Shown here: in pieces, positions 27,184 through 34,093 of the stretch
How the letters are laid out: every line of letters starts with the position of its first letter
Position numbering within the stretch: position 1 is the first letter of the stretch
Assembly (NCBI RefSeq): GCF_001612885.1
Contig: NZ_BDBH01000004.1
Span: 620,001 to 684,000, forward strand
Source: Nocardia harenae NBRC 108248
Lineage (GTDB): Bacteria > Actinomycetota > Actinomycetes > Mycobacteriales > Mycobacteriaceae
Direction: 5' to 3'
DNA length: 64,000 bases
Translations under genes and position numbers: made by a program
Notes under the pieces: generated by a model
What the model saw: only the letters and a program-made list of their open reading frames with translations
Told to the model about the DNA's origin: nothing
The model's database searches: none

Positions 27184-28070
27184 CCCCTCCGCATCTCGCG
27201 CAGCAGGTCCTCCAGGAAGCCGGTGCTCTCCGCGGGCGAGAGCGCCTGCACCGCGAGCCGGTTCATGACCGCGAGGTACAGCTCCACGTCGCGCTGCTTG
27301 TCCAGGTAGATGGAGCTGGTGAGCTGCTCGGTGTAGACGATGTCGGGCAGCTCGGGCTCGGGGAAGCGCAGGATGCTGAACGGCCCGCCCGCCGCCGAGT
27401 GCCCGCCCGCGGCGTAGGGCAGCACCTGGATCCGCACGTGCGCGTGCTCGGCCATCGCCACCAGGTGCGCCACCTGCTCGCGCAGCACCTCGGCGCCGCC
27501 GACCGGGCGGCGCAGCGCGTTCTCGTCCAGCACCGACCACAGGGTCGGCGGGGCGGGCCTGGTCAGGATGCGCTGCCTGCGCATGCGCATGTCCACCCGG
27601 CGATCGGTCTCGTCGGAATTGCCCAGCTCGATGACGGCGCGGGCGTAGTCCGGGGTCTGCAGCAGCCCGGGGATGAACTGCGCCTCGTAGGTGCGGATGG
27701 TGGTGGCCGCCTGCTCCAGCCCGATGTAGGTCTCGAACCAGCTGGGCAGCAGGTCGCTGTAGCTCTGCCACCAGCCCGGGTCGTTGGCGCGCTTGGCCAT
27801 CTCCAGGAACGGCTCGCGCGCCACCGGATCGTTCACCCCGTAGAGGGTGAGCAGATCACGCAGGTCCCGCTCCTTGAACCCGGTGCGCCCCAGCTCCAGC
27901 CTGCTGATCTTGGCGTGCGAGCCGCGGATGGCGTACCCCGCCGCCTCCCGGCTGATCTCGCACTCCTGGCGCAGCTGGCGCAGCCTGCTCCCCAGTGCGA
28001 CGCGCAGCACCGTCGGCCCCCGCTCGGCGGCGAGGAACTCGGCGAAGCCGCTGTTGTCGTCGTTGGTCAT
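27180..28070 (-). CDS. XRE-family regulator with DUF5753 domain
   Basis: A 296-residue protein with an N-terminal lambda-repressor-like HTH ('LGSRLRQLRQECEISREAAG', 'HAKISRLELGRTG') and a DUF5753 C-terminal domain ('YEAQFIPGLLQTPDYARAVI', 'VLDENALRRPVGG', 'QVLPYAAGGHSAAGGPFSIL'). These regulators are abundant in Streptomyces and Nocardia, often near small DUF397 partners, but none is seen here. ATG at 28070 has GAGGCGG upstream. Confidence 0.9.
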   Translation of the reverse strand: MTNDDNSGFAEFLAAERGPTVLRVALGSRLRQLRQECEISREAAGYAIRGSHAKISRLELGRTGFKERDLRDLLTLYGVNDPVAREPFLEMAKRANDPGWWQSYSDLLPSWFETYIGLEQAATTIRTYEAQFIPGLLQTPDYARAVIELGNSDETDRRVDMRMRRQRILTRPAPPTLWSVLDENALRRPVGGAEVLREQVAHLVAMAEHAHVRIQVLPYAAGGHSAAGGPFSILRFPEPELPDIVYTEQLTSSIYLDKQRDVELYLAVMNRLAVQALSPAESTGFLEDLLREMRRG

Positions 28071-28421
28071 GGACCGCCTCCGGCCGGTGAACGAATACCC
28101 CTGCACGCGAAAGTCGCTTCCGGCACCCGCCATCCCCCGCGTCGCGCGCCGATACTACCGCCTCGCACCGCCCCCGGAGCGCCCGGTTTCCCTTGGTATT
28201 AGCGTGAATTCGCGTACCGGGTGTTTTCGAGGACGTGTCCCGTACCGACCGGCCCGATTGTCGGCTACCGCGAAACCCGCTCTCCGGCAATGCGATCGGT
28301 TCCCCGGTTATCGAGCGGAGCGCGCGGCGGGTGCGTAAAGTGCCCGGCAAGCGGTGCCGGGGCGGGGTACTCGGGCATTCTCACCGCAGCTCTACCAGGA
28401 TCGAGTGCCAGGGGGCCGACC
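28071..28421. other. gene-free divergent region
   Basis: About 350 bp between the divergent XRE gene and the split-barrel gene at 28422. No convincing coding frame, palindrome or structured RNA was recognised; it presumably carries both promoters. The segment 28190-28330 is slightly less GC-rich than its surroundings. Confidence 0.4.
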
Positions 28422-28889
28422 GTGACGTCGAACGAACTCCAGCTCACCGATGGCGAGGTGGCCGAGCGGCTGTCCGCCATCCTGACCAGCACCAGCATCG
28501 ATCTCGCCACCTCGAGGGCGGGCGCGAACTGGTGCTCCACCGCCTTCTTCGCCGAGCGCTCCGGCGATCCCTTCCGGCTGCTGATCGTGCTCGAGGCGGG
28601 CGGCCGCACCCTCGACGCGCTGCGCGCCAACCCGAGCGTCGGGGTGAAGGTGGTGCCCACCGGCTTCCTCGGACCCTTCGCCCAGGGCGTCGGCACCGCG
28701 GCGGTGCGCACCGAACCGGAGACGCGGGACGAGATATTCCGCACAGTCGTGGCGAAGGAGCCCGCGCTGCGGCCCTTCCTCGCCGCCCCGGTCGAGGCGG
28801 TGGAGATCACCGTGGACTGGTGGCGGGTCACCCACGTCGGCGGCGGCCTGCTGCCGGGCCGGGTGCTGGAGCGCCCGGCGCCGCACTGA
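28422..28889 (+). CDS. FMN-binding split-barrel-like protein, function unknown
   Basis: A 155-residue protein with a predicted PNPOx-like beta barrel: 'TSRAGANWCSTAFFAERSGD', 'FRLLIVLEAGGRTLDALRAN' and 'SVGVKVVPTGFLGPFAQGVG'. The pattern (small molecule pocket, residues lining a barrel, acidic C-terminal half) resembles actinobacterial PPOX-type flavin proteins, but key FMN contacts are not obvious. GTG at 28422 follows an AGGGGG site. Confidence 0.6.
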   Translation: MTSNELQLTDGEVAERLSAILTSTSIDLATSRAGANWCSTAFFAERSGDPFRLLIVLEAGGRTLDALRANPSVGVKVVPTGFLGPFAQGVGTAAVRTEPETRDEIFRTVVAKEPALRPFLAAPVEAVEITVDWWRVTHVGGGLLPGRVLERPAPH

Positions 28890-29022
28890 TGTCGAACCCG
28901 AATCAGCAACTCGCCCAGCACATTCGGCTATTGCCGCGGTGTCGGCGGCGCTTCTAGGCTGAGCCCGCCGCGGCGCATCGGCGCCCGAGCCCGCGGCCTC
29001 GCACCCGCACAGAGAGGTCCCC

Positions 29023-29871
29023 ATGCCCGAAGCCACTCCGCAGACCGGCGTCCGCGCCCCGGTCGGCGTGGACACCACGAGGGCCAGCATCGCCCGCGTC
29101 TACGACGCCACCCTCGGCGGCAAGGACAACTACCCGATCGACCGCGAGGTACGCGACCGGGTCGCCGAGGTCGCGCCCCGGCAGAGCGACGTGGCCAGGA
29201 TGAATCGCCGCTGGCTGCACCGGGTGGTGCGCTACCTGGCGGGCACCGTGGGCATCGACCAGTTCCTCGACATCGGCGCCGGGCTGCCCACCGTCGGCAA
29301 TACCCACGAGATCGCCCAGCAGCAGAACCCCGAGGCCACCGTGGTCTACGTGGACAACGACCCGGTCTGCAACGCGCACGGCCGGGTGCTGCTGGAACAG
29401 AACGAGTTCACCCACTTCGTCCCGGCCGACCTGACCGAGCCGGACACCCTGCTGCGGCACTCCGAGGTCACCGCGCACCTCGACCTGCAGCGCCCGCTCG
29501 CGCTCATCCTCTGCGGCATCCTGCACCACGTGGACGACGCGCTCGACCCGGCAGGCATCATGCGCTCCTACATCGAGGCGCTTCCCCCCGGCTCCTACGT
29601 CGGCATCACGCACTTCTACGACCCCGCCGACGGCGGGCCCGCGCACGACATGGCGCTCGAACTGCAGCGCCGCTTCACCGAGATGGGGCTCGGCTCCGGC
29701 TGGTACCGCACCGCCGAGCAGATCGCCACCTACTTCGGCGACCTGCAGATCGTCGAGCCGGGGCTGGTCGAGCTGGACGACTGGTGGCCGCCGGGCCCCG
29801 CGCTGCGCCCCCGGCTCACCGAGGAGCGGCTGCTGCTCGGCGGCCTCGGATTCAAGCCGGGCGCGCGATGA
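29023..29871 (+). CDS. SAM-dependent methyltransferase, DUF574/PF04672 family
   Basis: A 282-residue methyltransferase of the large actinobacterial PF04672 family. The signature 'ASIARVYDATLGGKDNYPID' at the N-terminus and 'QFLDIGAGLPTVGNTHEIAQ' as motif I are typical; the adenosine-binding acidic residue is in 'VVYVDNDPVCNAHG'. Members are numerous and mostly of unknown substrate. It is coupled to the next gene by an ATGA overlap. Confidence 0.92.
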   Translation: MPEATPQTGVRAPVGVDTTRASIARVYDATLGGKDNYPIDREVRDRVAEVAPRQSDVARMNRRWLHRVVRYLAGTVGIDQFLDIGAGLPTVGNTHEIAQQQNPEATVVYVDNDPVCNAHGRVLLEQNEFTHFVPADLTEPDTLLRHSEVTAHLDLQRPLALILCGILHHVDDALDPAGIMRSYIEALPPGSYVGITHFYDPADGGPAHDMALELQRRFTEMGLGSGWYRTAEQIATYFGDLQIVEPGLVELDDWWPPGPALRPRLTEERLLLGGLGFKPGAR

Positions 29872-30575
29872 CCGGCTACGACGACTTCGCCGGCGGCGCC
29901 GTCGACCCCGCGCGCTGGCAGTTCCTCGAGGTCCCGACCGGCCCCGGCGAGGCATGGCGCTACGCCGACCCGGCCGCCGAGGTCACCGTCGCGGGCGGCG
30001 CCGTCGCGGTGCGGATCCCGGAGTTCACCCTGGCCTGCCCGGCGGCGCAGATCCTGGACAACCCCAAGTTCCTCATGGTCTCCACCGCGGAGTTCGACCT
30101 CACCGCCGGGCCGCGCACCTTCGGCGTGCGGATGGCCGCCACCAATCTCGGCGCGGACGGCGCCGACTACCGCGACGGCTTCGCCGCCTTCAATGTCCTG
30201 GACATGGCGACCGCGCAGGTCTTCGACGCCATCGCCACCGGGCGGCACGCCTACGCCATCCACGAGCGGCTCTTCGTCCCCGGCGTCGTCGACCCGGCCG
30301 ACGCGTTCACCCACGTGGTGCACGCCCCGCTGGTGGGCGAGGCGGTCAAGGCCGGGGAGTTCCAGCACTACGCGGTCACCATCGACCGCGCGGCCGAGCG
30401 CGTGGAGTGGCGGGCCGCCGGCACCCCGATCTACGCGGTGCGCGCGGCCGCGCTGCCGGAGCGGGTGCGGATCGGCTTCGGCATCATCACCCTGCACCCG
30501 CTCGCCGACGGCCGGAGCACCTCGCTGCGCGGCCAGGGGCTCGCCGCCGCCTGGCGCGACTTCACCGTCGACTGA
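29868..30575 (+). CDS. conserved actinobacterial protein, beta-sandwich-like (DUF6081-like), unknown function
   Basis: A 235-residue protein beginning 'MTGYDDFAGGAVDPARWQFL'. It is rich in alternating strands ('AVAVRIPEFTLACPAAQILD', 'VSTAEFDLTAGPRTFGVRMA') and resembles concanavalin-like beta sandwiches. No signal peptide is seen. The ATG overlaps the methyltransferase stop, so the pair is co-translated. It is the last intact gene before the mobile-element region. Function unknown. Confidence 0.65.
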   Translation: MTGYDDFAGGAVDPARWQFLEVPTGPGEAWRYADPAAEVTVAGGAVAVRIPEFTLACPAAQILDNPKFLMVSTAEFDLTAGPRTFGVRMAATNLGADGADYRDGFAAFNVLDMATAQVFDAIATGRHAYAIHERLFVPGVVDPADAFTHVVHAPLVGEAVKAGEFQHYAVTIDRAAERVEWRAAGTPIYAVRAAALPERVRIGFGIITLHPLADGRSTSLRGQGLAAAWRDFTVD

Positions 30576-30704
30576 CTGTGATGATGATCTTGGTGACGCT
30601 GCGGGCGGGTCTGACCCTCCGACTGACTGACGTCTTCGACTGTCCGGTTTGGGATTTGTCGACTCGCTCGGGCGTCACCACGCACGCGGCCGGACGGGTG
30701 CTTG

Positions 30705-31759
30705 TGACTTCATAGGAGCTTGGTCCAGAAGCCCCGCCACAGTCTTGTCCACCCGCCCGACCGGCGCGTGCCGCCCTCGGAACGGATGAGCAAGGACGGA
30801 CACGACAAGCATGACCCACAACGACATCGCGGTCACCGGTGGAGTCGATACCCACGGTCTCACCCATCACGGCGCAGTGATCGACTCGGTAGGAAGGCAT
30901 CTGGCCGATCGGGAATTCCCCGCCACCATCGGCGGGTACCGTGCGCTGCTGGGTTGGATGCGGGGCAAGTCGGACCCGATCGACGCCTATGCCGCCGCCA
31001 CTGCCGTGTTGTCAGGCCGGGCTACCGGCATTCCGAAAAGCCGCGACGGCATCGTCGAATCCGTGCGAGTGCTTCGGGCCGCACCCCGCAGCGCGGTCAA
31101 GGCCCGCACCCAGGCCGTGAACCAGATCCGGGGACTGCTCGTCTCCGCGCCCGCGAGGCTGCGCGAGCAGACCATGGACATGGACCGAGCCACCCTGATC
31201 CGCACCCTCGCCGCACTGCGCCCCGGATCCGACCTGTCCGACCCGCTCACCGCGACACGGGCGGCCCTACGCCGACCGGCGCGCCGCCATCTCGGGATGG
31301 ACACCGAAATCACCGAACTCGACACCCAGATCGGTCCACTGGTCCGCCAGGCAGCCCCCGCCCTGCTGGACATGTTCGGCGTCGGCGCCGAAACCGCAGG
31401 ACAGCTGCTGGCCACCGCTGGCGACAACCCGCAACGCATGCGCTCAGAAGCCGCGTTCGCCCACCTCGCGGGCGTCGCGCCCATCCCCGCGTCCTCCGGA
31501 CGCACCCACCGCCACCGCCTCAACCGCGGCGGCGACCGCGCCGCCAACAACGCCCTGCACACCATCGTCCTGGTCCGCATGCGCCACGATCCACGCACCC
31601 GCGCCTACGTCGAACGCCGCACCAAACATGGAATGTCGAAGAAAGAGATCATGCGATGCCTCAAACGATTCGTCGCACGCGAGGTCTACCGCATACTGAC
31701 CAGCCCACCCACCGAAACCATCAACAAGCCCGCTCCAGCCGCTTGACATCTATAGGAGC
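30705..31759 (+). mobile_element. IS110-family insertion sequence (degenerate), ~1.05 kb
   Basis: A single transposase gene is bracketed by similar ends: TGACTTCATAGGAGC at 30705-30719 and TGACATCTATAGGAGC at 31744-31759. The shared ATAGGAGC copies are 1040 bp apart and may be core/end duplications of a site-specific insertion. As usual for IS110 there are no long terminal inverted repeats. The 5' non-coding end (30576-30810) is where IS110 elements encode their bridge RNA; I cannot fold it here. Exact boundaries are inferred. Confidence 0.6.
30811..31746 (+). pseudogene. IS110-family transposase with internal deletion
   Basis: A 311-residue DEDD/Tnp20-type recombinase. The first catalytic Asp lies in 'VTGGVDTHGLTHHGAVIDS', and the 'KSDPIDAYAAATAVLSG' motif carries the late Asp pair. 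The C-terminal Tnp20 domain has 'FAHLAGVAPIPASSGRTHRH' with the catalytic Ser region. Between 'YRALLGWM' and 'RGKSDPIDA' about 40 residues usually present, including the conserved Glu of DEDD, are missing in frame. The protein is probably translated but catalytically dead. Confidence 0.75.
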
Positions 31760-31914
31760 ATCCCCGGCCGGTCAGGCGGCGCCGGGCTGTCGACGGCAGG
31801 TGAATACTGGATCTGGCCCAAATTTCGTGATGCCGGGGTTCGTCAGTTGCTGAGAGCTCCTAACATGATCGTCTGAGTGGCGGCGAGTGTCGTTGTGGTG
31901 CAGCATGTTCGGTC

Positions 31915-32067
31915 GTGGCAGCACCTTGGATCGTGGACGACGAGTTGTGGGCAGTGATCGAACCGCTACTGCCGATCAAGCCGGCGGGAACACCAGGCCC
32001 GGCGCGGATGGACGATCGGCTGGTGTTCCAGGGCATCTTGTTCGGGGGCTGCTGCACGGATGGGTGA
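31915..32067 (+). pseudogene. IS5-family transposase, N-terminal fragment
   Basis: Fifty codons read 'VAAPWIVDDELWAVIEPLLP' and 'ARMDDRLVFQGILFG', the N-terminal domain of IS5-group transposases (usually ~250-280 residues), and then run into a stop ('GCCTDG'). The catalytic DDE part is absent, apparently replaced by the IS3-type sequence that begins immediately downstream. A relic. Confidence 0.75.
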
Positions 32068-32112
32068 CATCGATCTGGCTTGCCAAGAGGCCGGCCTGGA
32101 AGGATGTTCATC

Positions 32113-32421
32113 GTGCCCAAGCCCTACCCCCGAGAGTTCCGTGACGACGTGGTCCGGGTCGCCCGCAACCGCGAGGACGGGGTGACCCTGGAACAGGTCG
32201 CCGCGGATTTCGGGATCCATCCGATGACGCTGTCGAAATGGATGCGCCAAGCCGACATCGACGAGGGCAACAAGCCCGGAACCAGCAGCAGCGAGTCCGC
32301 TGAGCTGCGGGAACTGCGGCGCCGGACCCGATTGCTCGAGCAGGAGAACGAGGTCCTGCGCCGGGCCGCAGCCTACCTGTCCCAGGCGAATCTGCCGGGA
32401 AAAGGCTCTACCCGCTCGTGA
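32113..32421 (+). CDS. IS3-family transposase OrfA
   Basis: A 102-residue HTH protein: 'VPKPYPREFRDDVVRVARNR', 'VTLEQVAADFGIHPMTLSKW' and a leucine-zipper helix 'ELRRRTRLLEQENEVLRRAA'. GTG at 32113 follows GGAAGGA; ATG at 32104 is an alternative. OrfA normally joins OrfB by -1 frameshifting, and a GGA-AAA-G slip site is visible at 32398-32404 just before its stop. OrfA looks intact but its partner is truncated, so the element is probably immobile. Confidence 0.82.
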   Translation: MPKPYPREFRDDVVRVARNREDGVTLEQVAADFGIHPMTLSKWMRQADIDEGNKPGTSSSESAELRELRRRTRLLEQENEVLRRAAAYLSQANLPGKGSTRS

Positions 32422-32840
32422 GCGAGCTCGCCGCCGACGGGATCCCCGTGGTGGTGACGTGCCGGGTACTGAAGCTCGCTCGCCAACCGTTCTACCGGTG
32501 GCTGGCCCGACCGGTCACCGCCGCCGAGCTCGGTGAGGCCTATCGCGCGAACGCCTTGTTCGACGCTCACCGTGACGACCCGGAGTTCGGGCACCGGTTC
32601 CTGGCCGACGAAGCCGAGACGGCGGGTGAGCCGATGGCGGTGCGGACCGCGTGGCGGATCTGCTCGGTCAACAGGTGGTGGTCGGTGTTCGGCAAACCCC
32701 GCCGCGGCAAGAGTAAACGGCCGGGTCCACCGGTCCATGACGATCTCGTCCTCCGTGATTTCACCGCTGACCGTCCGAATACGTTGTGGCTCAGCGACAT
32801 AACCGAACACCGGACCGCTCCGATGCATCATCCGTCATGA
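32418..32840 (+). pseudogene. IS3-family transposase OrfB, truncated
   Basis: A 140-codon frame: 'SELAADGIPVVVTCRVLKLA', 'DDPEFGHRFLADEAETAGEP', and 'DRPNTLWLSDITEH', which carries the first catalytic Asp of the DDE core. The homology then ends abruptly in 'RTAPMHHPS' and stop. Full-length OrfB is ~280 residues, so the second Asp and the Glu are missing. It overlaps orfA by 4 bp as in active IS3 elements. Confidence 0.8.
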
Positions 32841-33088
32841 CAACACCTTGTCGCTCAACAGCGTGGGTACCGGCCAGGATATGGGCGATCCGGTCGGCAG
32901 CCGGGAGTCGTAGGTGGCGGCGATGCGCCGATGCCCGCTCCCGGCGTCCCAGGACCAGCTCTGCGGGCCGATTCGGGGATGACGACAGCGACGGCGCAGC
33001 CGAGCTGCGCCGCGGAGGTCAGGTCACCGACGCACAGGCGGACATCCAGGAACCCCGGCGCGGAAGGCATGGCCCGGCCCGGTCGGAT
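32841..33088. other. non-coding or decayed stretch between IS3 remnant and Tn3-type element
   Basis: No intact gene. On the minus strand a short frame (33070 downward) reads 'GFLDVRLCVGDLTSAAQLGC' then loses sense; I do not recognise it. It may be decayed continuation of the kinase locus or of another lost gene. Confidence 0.3.
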
Positions 33089-33137
33089 CTAGCCGTTCCG
33101 CCGATCAGGCCCCCGGATGGCCGTGCCGTCCAGGAAA

Positions 33138-33179
33138 GGGGTTCCGGTAGTAGTCGCCGAAAATCGGGCGGATATGGCG
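33138..33179 (+). repeat. left terminal inverted repeat of Tn3-type element
   Basis: Begins GGGGTTCCGGTAGTAGTCGC and ends CGGGCGGATATGGCG. It is the inverse of 33650-33691 with two mismatches. Flanked outside by GGAAA. Confidence 0.85.
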
Positions 33180-33189
33180 GTGCTGTCGG

Positions 33190-33400
33190 TCAGCGGCGGC
33201 GGTCGGCTCCCGGTCCCAAGATCGAGGTCAGCTCGCGCATCGCCTGTGGGGATGGTTTGAAGTATCGGCGCAGGTTCTCGGCTTTGCGGTGCCGGGATTT
33301 GGCCATCAGTTCGAGCAGGCCGGCGCCGGATTCGCCGAGGTGGGTCAGGCCCGACTGCCGGAGTTGGTGCAGATCCCATCAGGTTCCTGGCCCGTGTGTC
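33190..33400 (-). pseudogene. tyrosine recombinase, C-terminal fragment
   Basis: The minus strand reads '[20 protein letters not shown]', '[20 protein letters not shown]', '[13 protein letters not shown]' and stops 11 bp inside the left repeat. This is the catalytic tail of tyrosine recombinases: an RHxxxTHLGE-like box (Gln replacing the usual His), a second 'SRHR' box, and the Tyr in 'LRRYFKP'. The parental transposon therefore encoded a tyrosine recombinase as resolvase or passenger. Confidence 0.65.
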
Positions 33401-33429
33401 GCGGTGGCGGCGTCGAGCAGGTCGCGGGG

Positions 33430-33640
33430 CTCGGCGGCCCATCGCGGCCAGGAACCGGCGCCGCTCCGCGGGCAGCATCGACAGATCCAGACGATCCGCG
33501 CCCAGCCCGCGCCCCGACCGCGGCCCGGGTCCACGAACGCCAGATCCGCCCGAGTCAGCGTGAAGAACCGGAACAACGCCTCGCGACTGATCTCCGGGCC
33601 CCCGCAGACGCTCCAACTCCTCGTCCGCGAACATCCGGCC
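33430..33640 (-). pseudogene. Tn3-family transposase, N-terminal fragment
   Basis: Just inside the right repeat the minus strand reads 'FADEELERLRG' then, after a frameshift, 'FRFFTLTRADLAFVDPGRGR'. This is typical of the DUF4158 N-terminus of an actinobacterial Tn3 transposase subgroup ('FSDEELERLRGFPEI...FFTLTpADvaFVDPGRGR'). The ~900 downstream residues including the DDE domain are deleted. Confidence 0.65.
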
Positions 33641-33649
33641 AGCCAGCTA

Positions 33650-33691
33650 CGCCATATCCGCCCGATTTTCGGCGGTTACTACCGGAACCCC
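33650..33691 (-). repeat. right terminal inverted repeat of Tn3-type element
   Basis: Begins CGCCATATCCGCCCGATTTT and ends CCGGAACCCC. It pairs with 33138-33179 over 42 bp (40 matches). Flanked outside by GGAAA. Confidence 0.85.
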
Positions 33692-34093
33692 GGAAAGCCA
33701 GCCGCTGCGCCGGGTCCGCGGCGAACGAAATACCGAGGCGGCGGCAGTCGGCGGTGTGCCGGAGACCGCCGGATCATTGGCGTCGATCACCACCAGCTCC
33801 GGCGGCCCGTGCCGGTCGGCGGGTTCGGCCACCGATACCTCGGCCGCCCGCGCCATCGCGCCGGGGTACATGCCGGCCAGCTGCGCCATATCGACATCGG
33901 TCGTGCAGGTGAACCGTGCCGTGTGCGCGCCGCCTATCAGCCGGACTCCGTCGAGAGCTACCCCGCGCGCCGCCAATGCTCGTGCGTGCGGCGCGAAGTC
34001 CGGGCCGACGCCGCCGAGCAGCATCGACGGCCTGCCGAGTTCGGCCAGGCCGTAGCACCTATCGGCACCGACGGCAGCGGGTTCATGGTTCTC

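Larger units (their letters stand above)
33138..33691. mobile_element. Tn3-family miniature element (TIME-like), 554 bp, with target-site duplication
   Basis: Inverted repeats of 42 bp (33138-33179 and 33650-33691), identical at 40 of 42 positions and beginning GGGG as in Tn3 ends, bracket a 554-bp element. GGAAA precedes it (33133-33137) and follows it (33692-33696): a perfect 5-bp target duplication, the Tn3-family hallmark. Inside, on the minus strand, are the start of a Tn3 transposase gene next to one repeat and the end of a tyrosine-recombinase gene next to the other. It looks like an internally deleted transposon that still transposed. Confidence 0.85.
33089..34060 (-). pseudogene. PfkB-family carbohydrate kinase, broken by a Tn3-type insertion and frameshifts
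   Basis: Reading on the minus strand from about 34060: 'LAELGRPSMLLGGVGPDFAP', 'LIGGAHTARFTCTTDVDMAQ', then 'GPPELVVIDANDPA', as in adenosine-kinase-like PfkB sugar kinases. After a frameshift near 33760 it continues 'RHTADCRRLGISFAADPAQR' to 'LAF'. The 554-bp element (33138-33691) then intervenes, and the frame resumes on its other side as 'LDGTAIRG' before another frameshift and stop at 33089. The N-terminus and the catalytic C-terminal GxGD region are absent. Confidence 0.7.

Noticed and set aside
25432..27771. 779-codon minus-strand frame opposite recQ
   Set aside because: Shadow of recQ; no recognisable motif and no start context.
33089..33634. Continuous 181-codon minus frame as a real gene
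   Set aside because: It crosses the Tn3 inverted repeat and mixes transposase, recombinase shadow and kinase tail in changing phases.
34040..34070. 'CYGLAE'-like string next to the FAAL end, as a duplicated FAAL piece
   Set aside because: The phase and following sequence match the PfkB kinase ('LAELGRPSMLLGGVG'); resemblance to FAAL's CYGLAE is chance.
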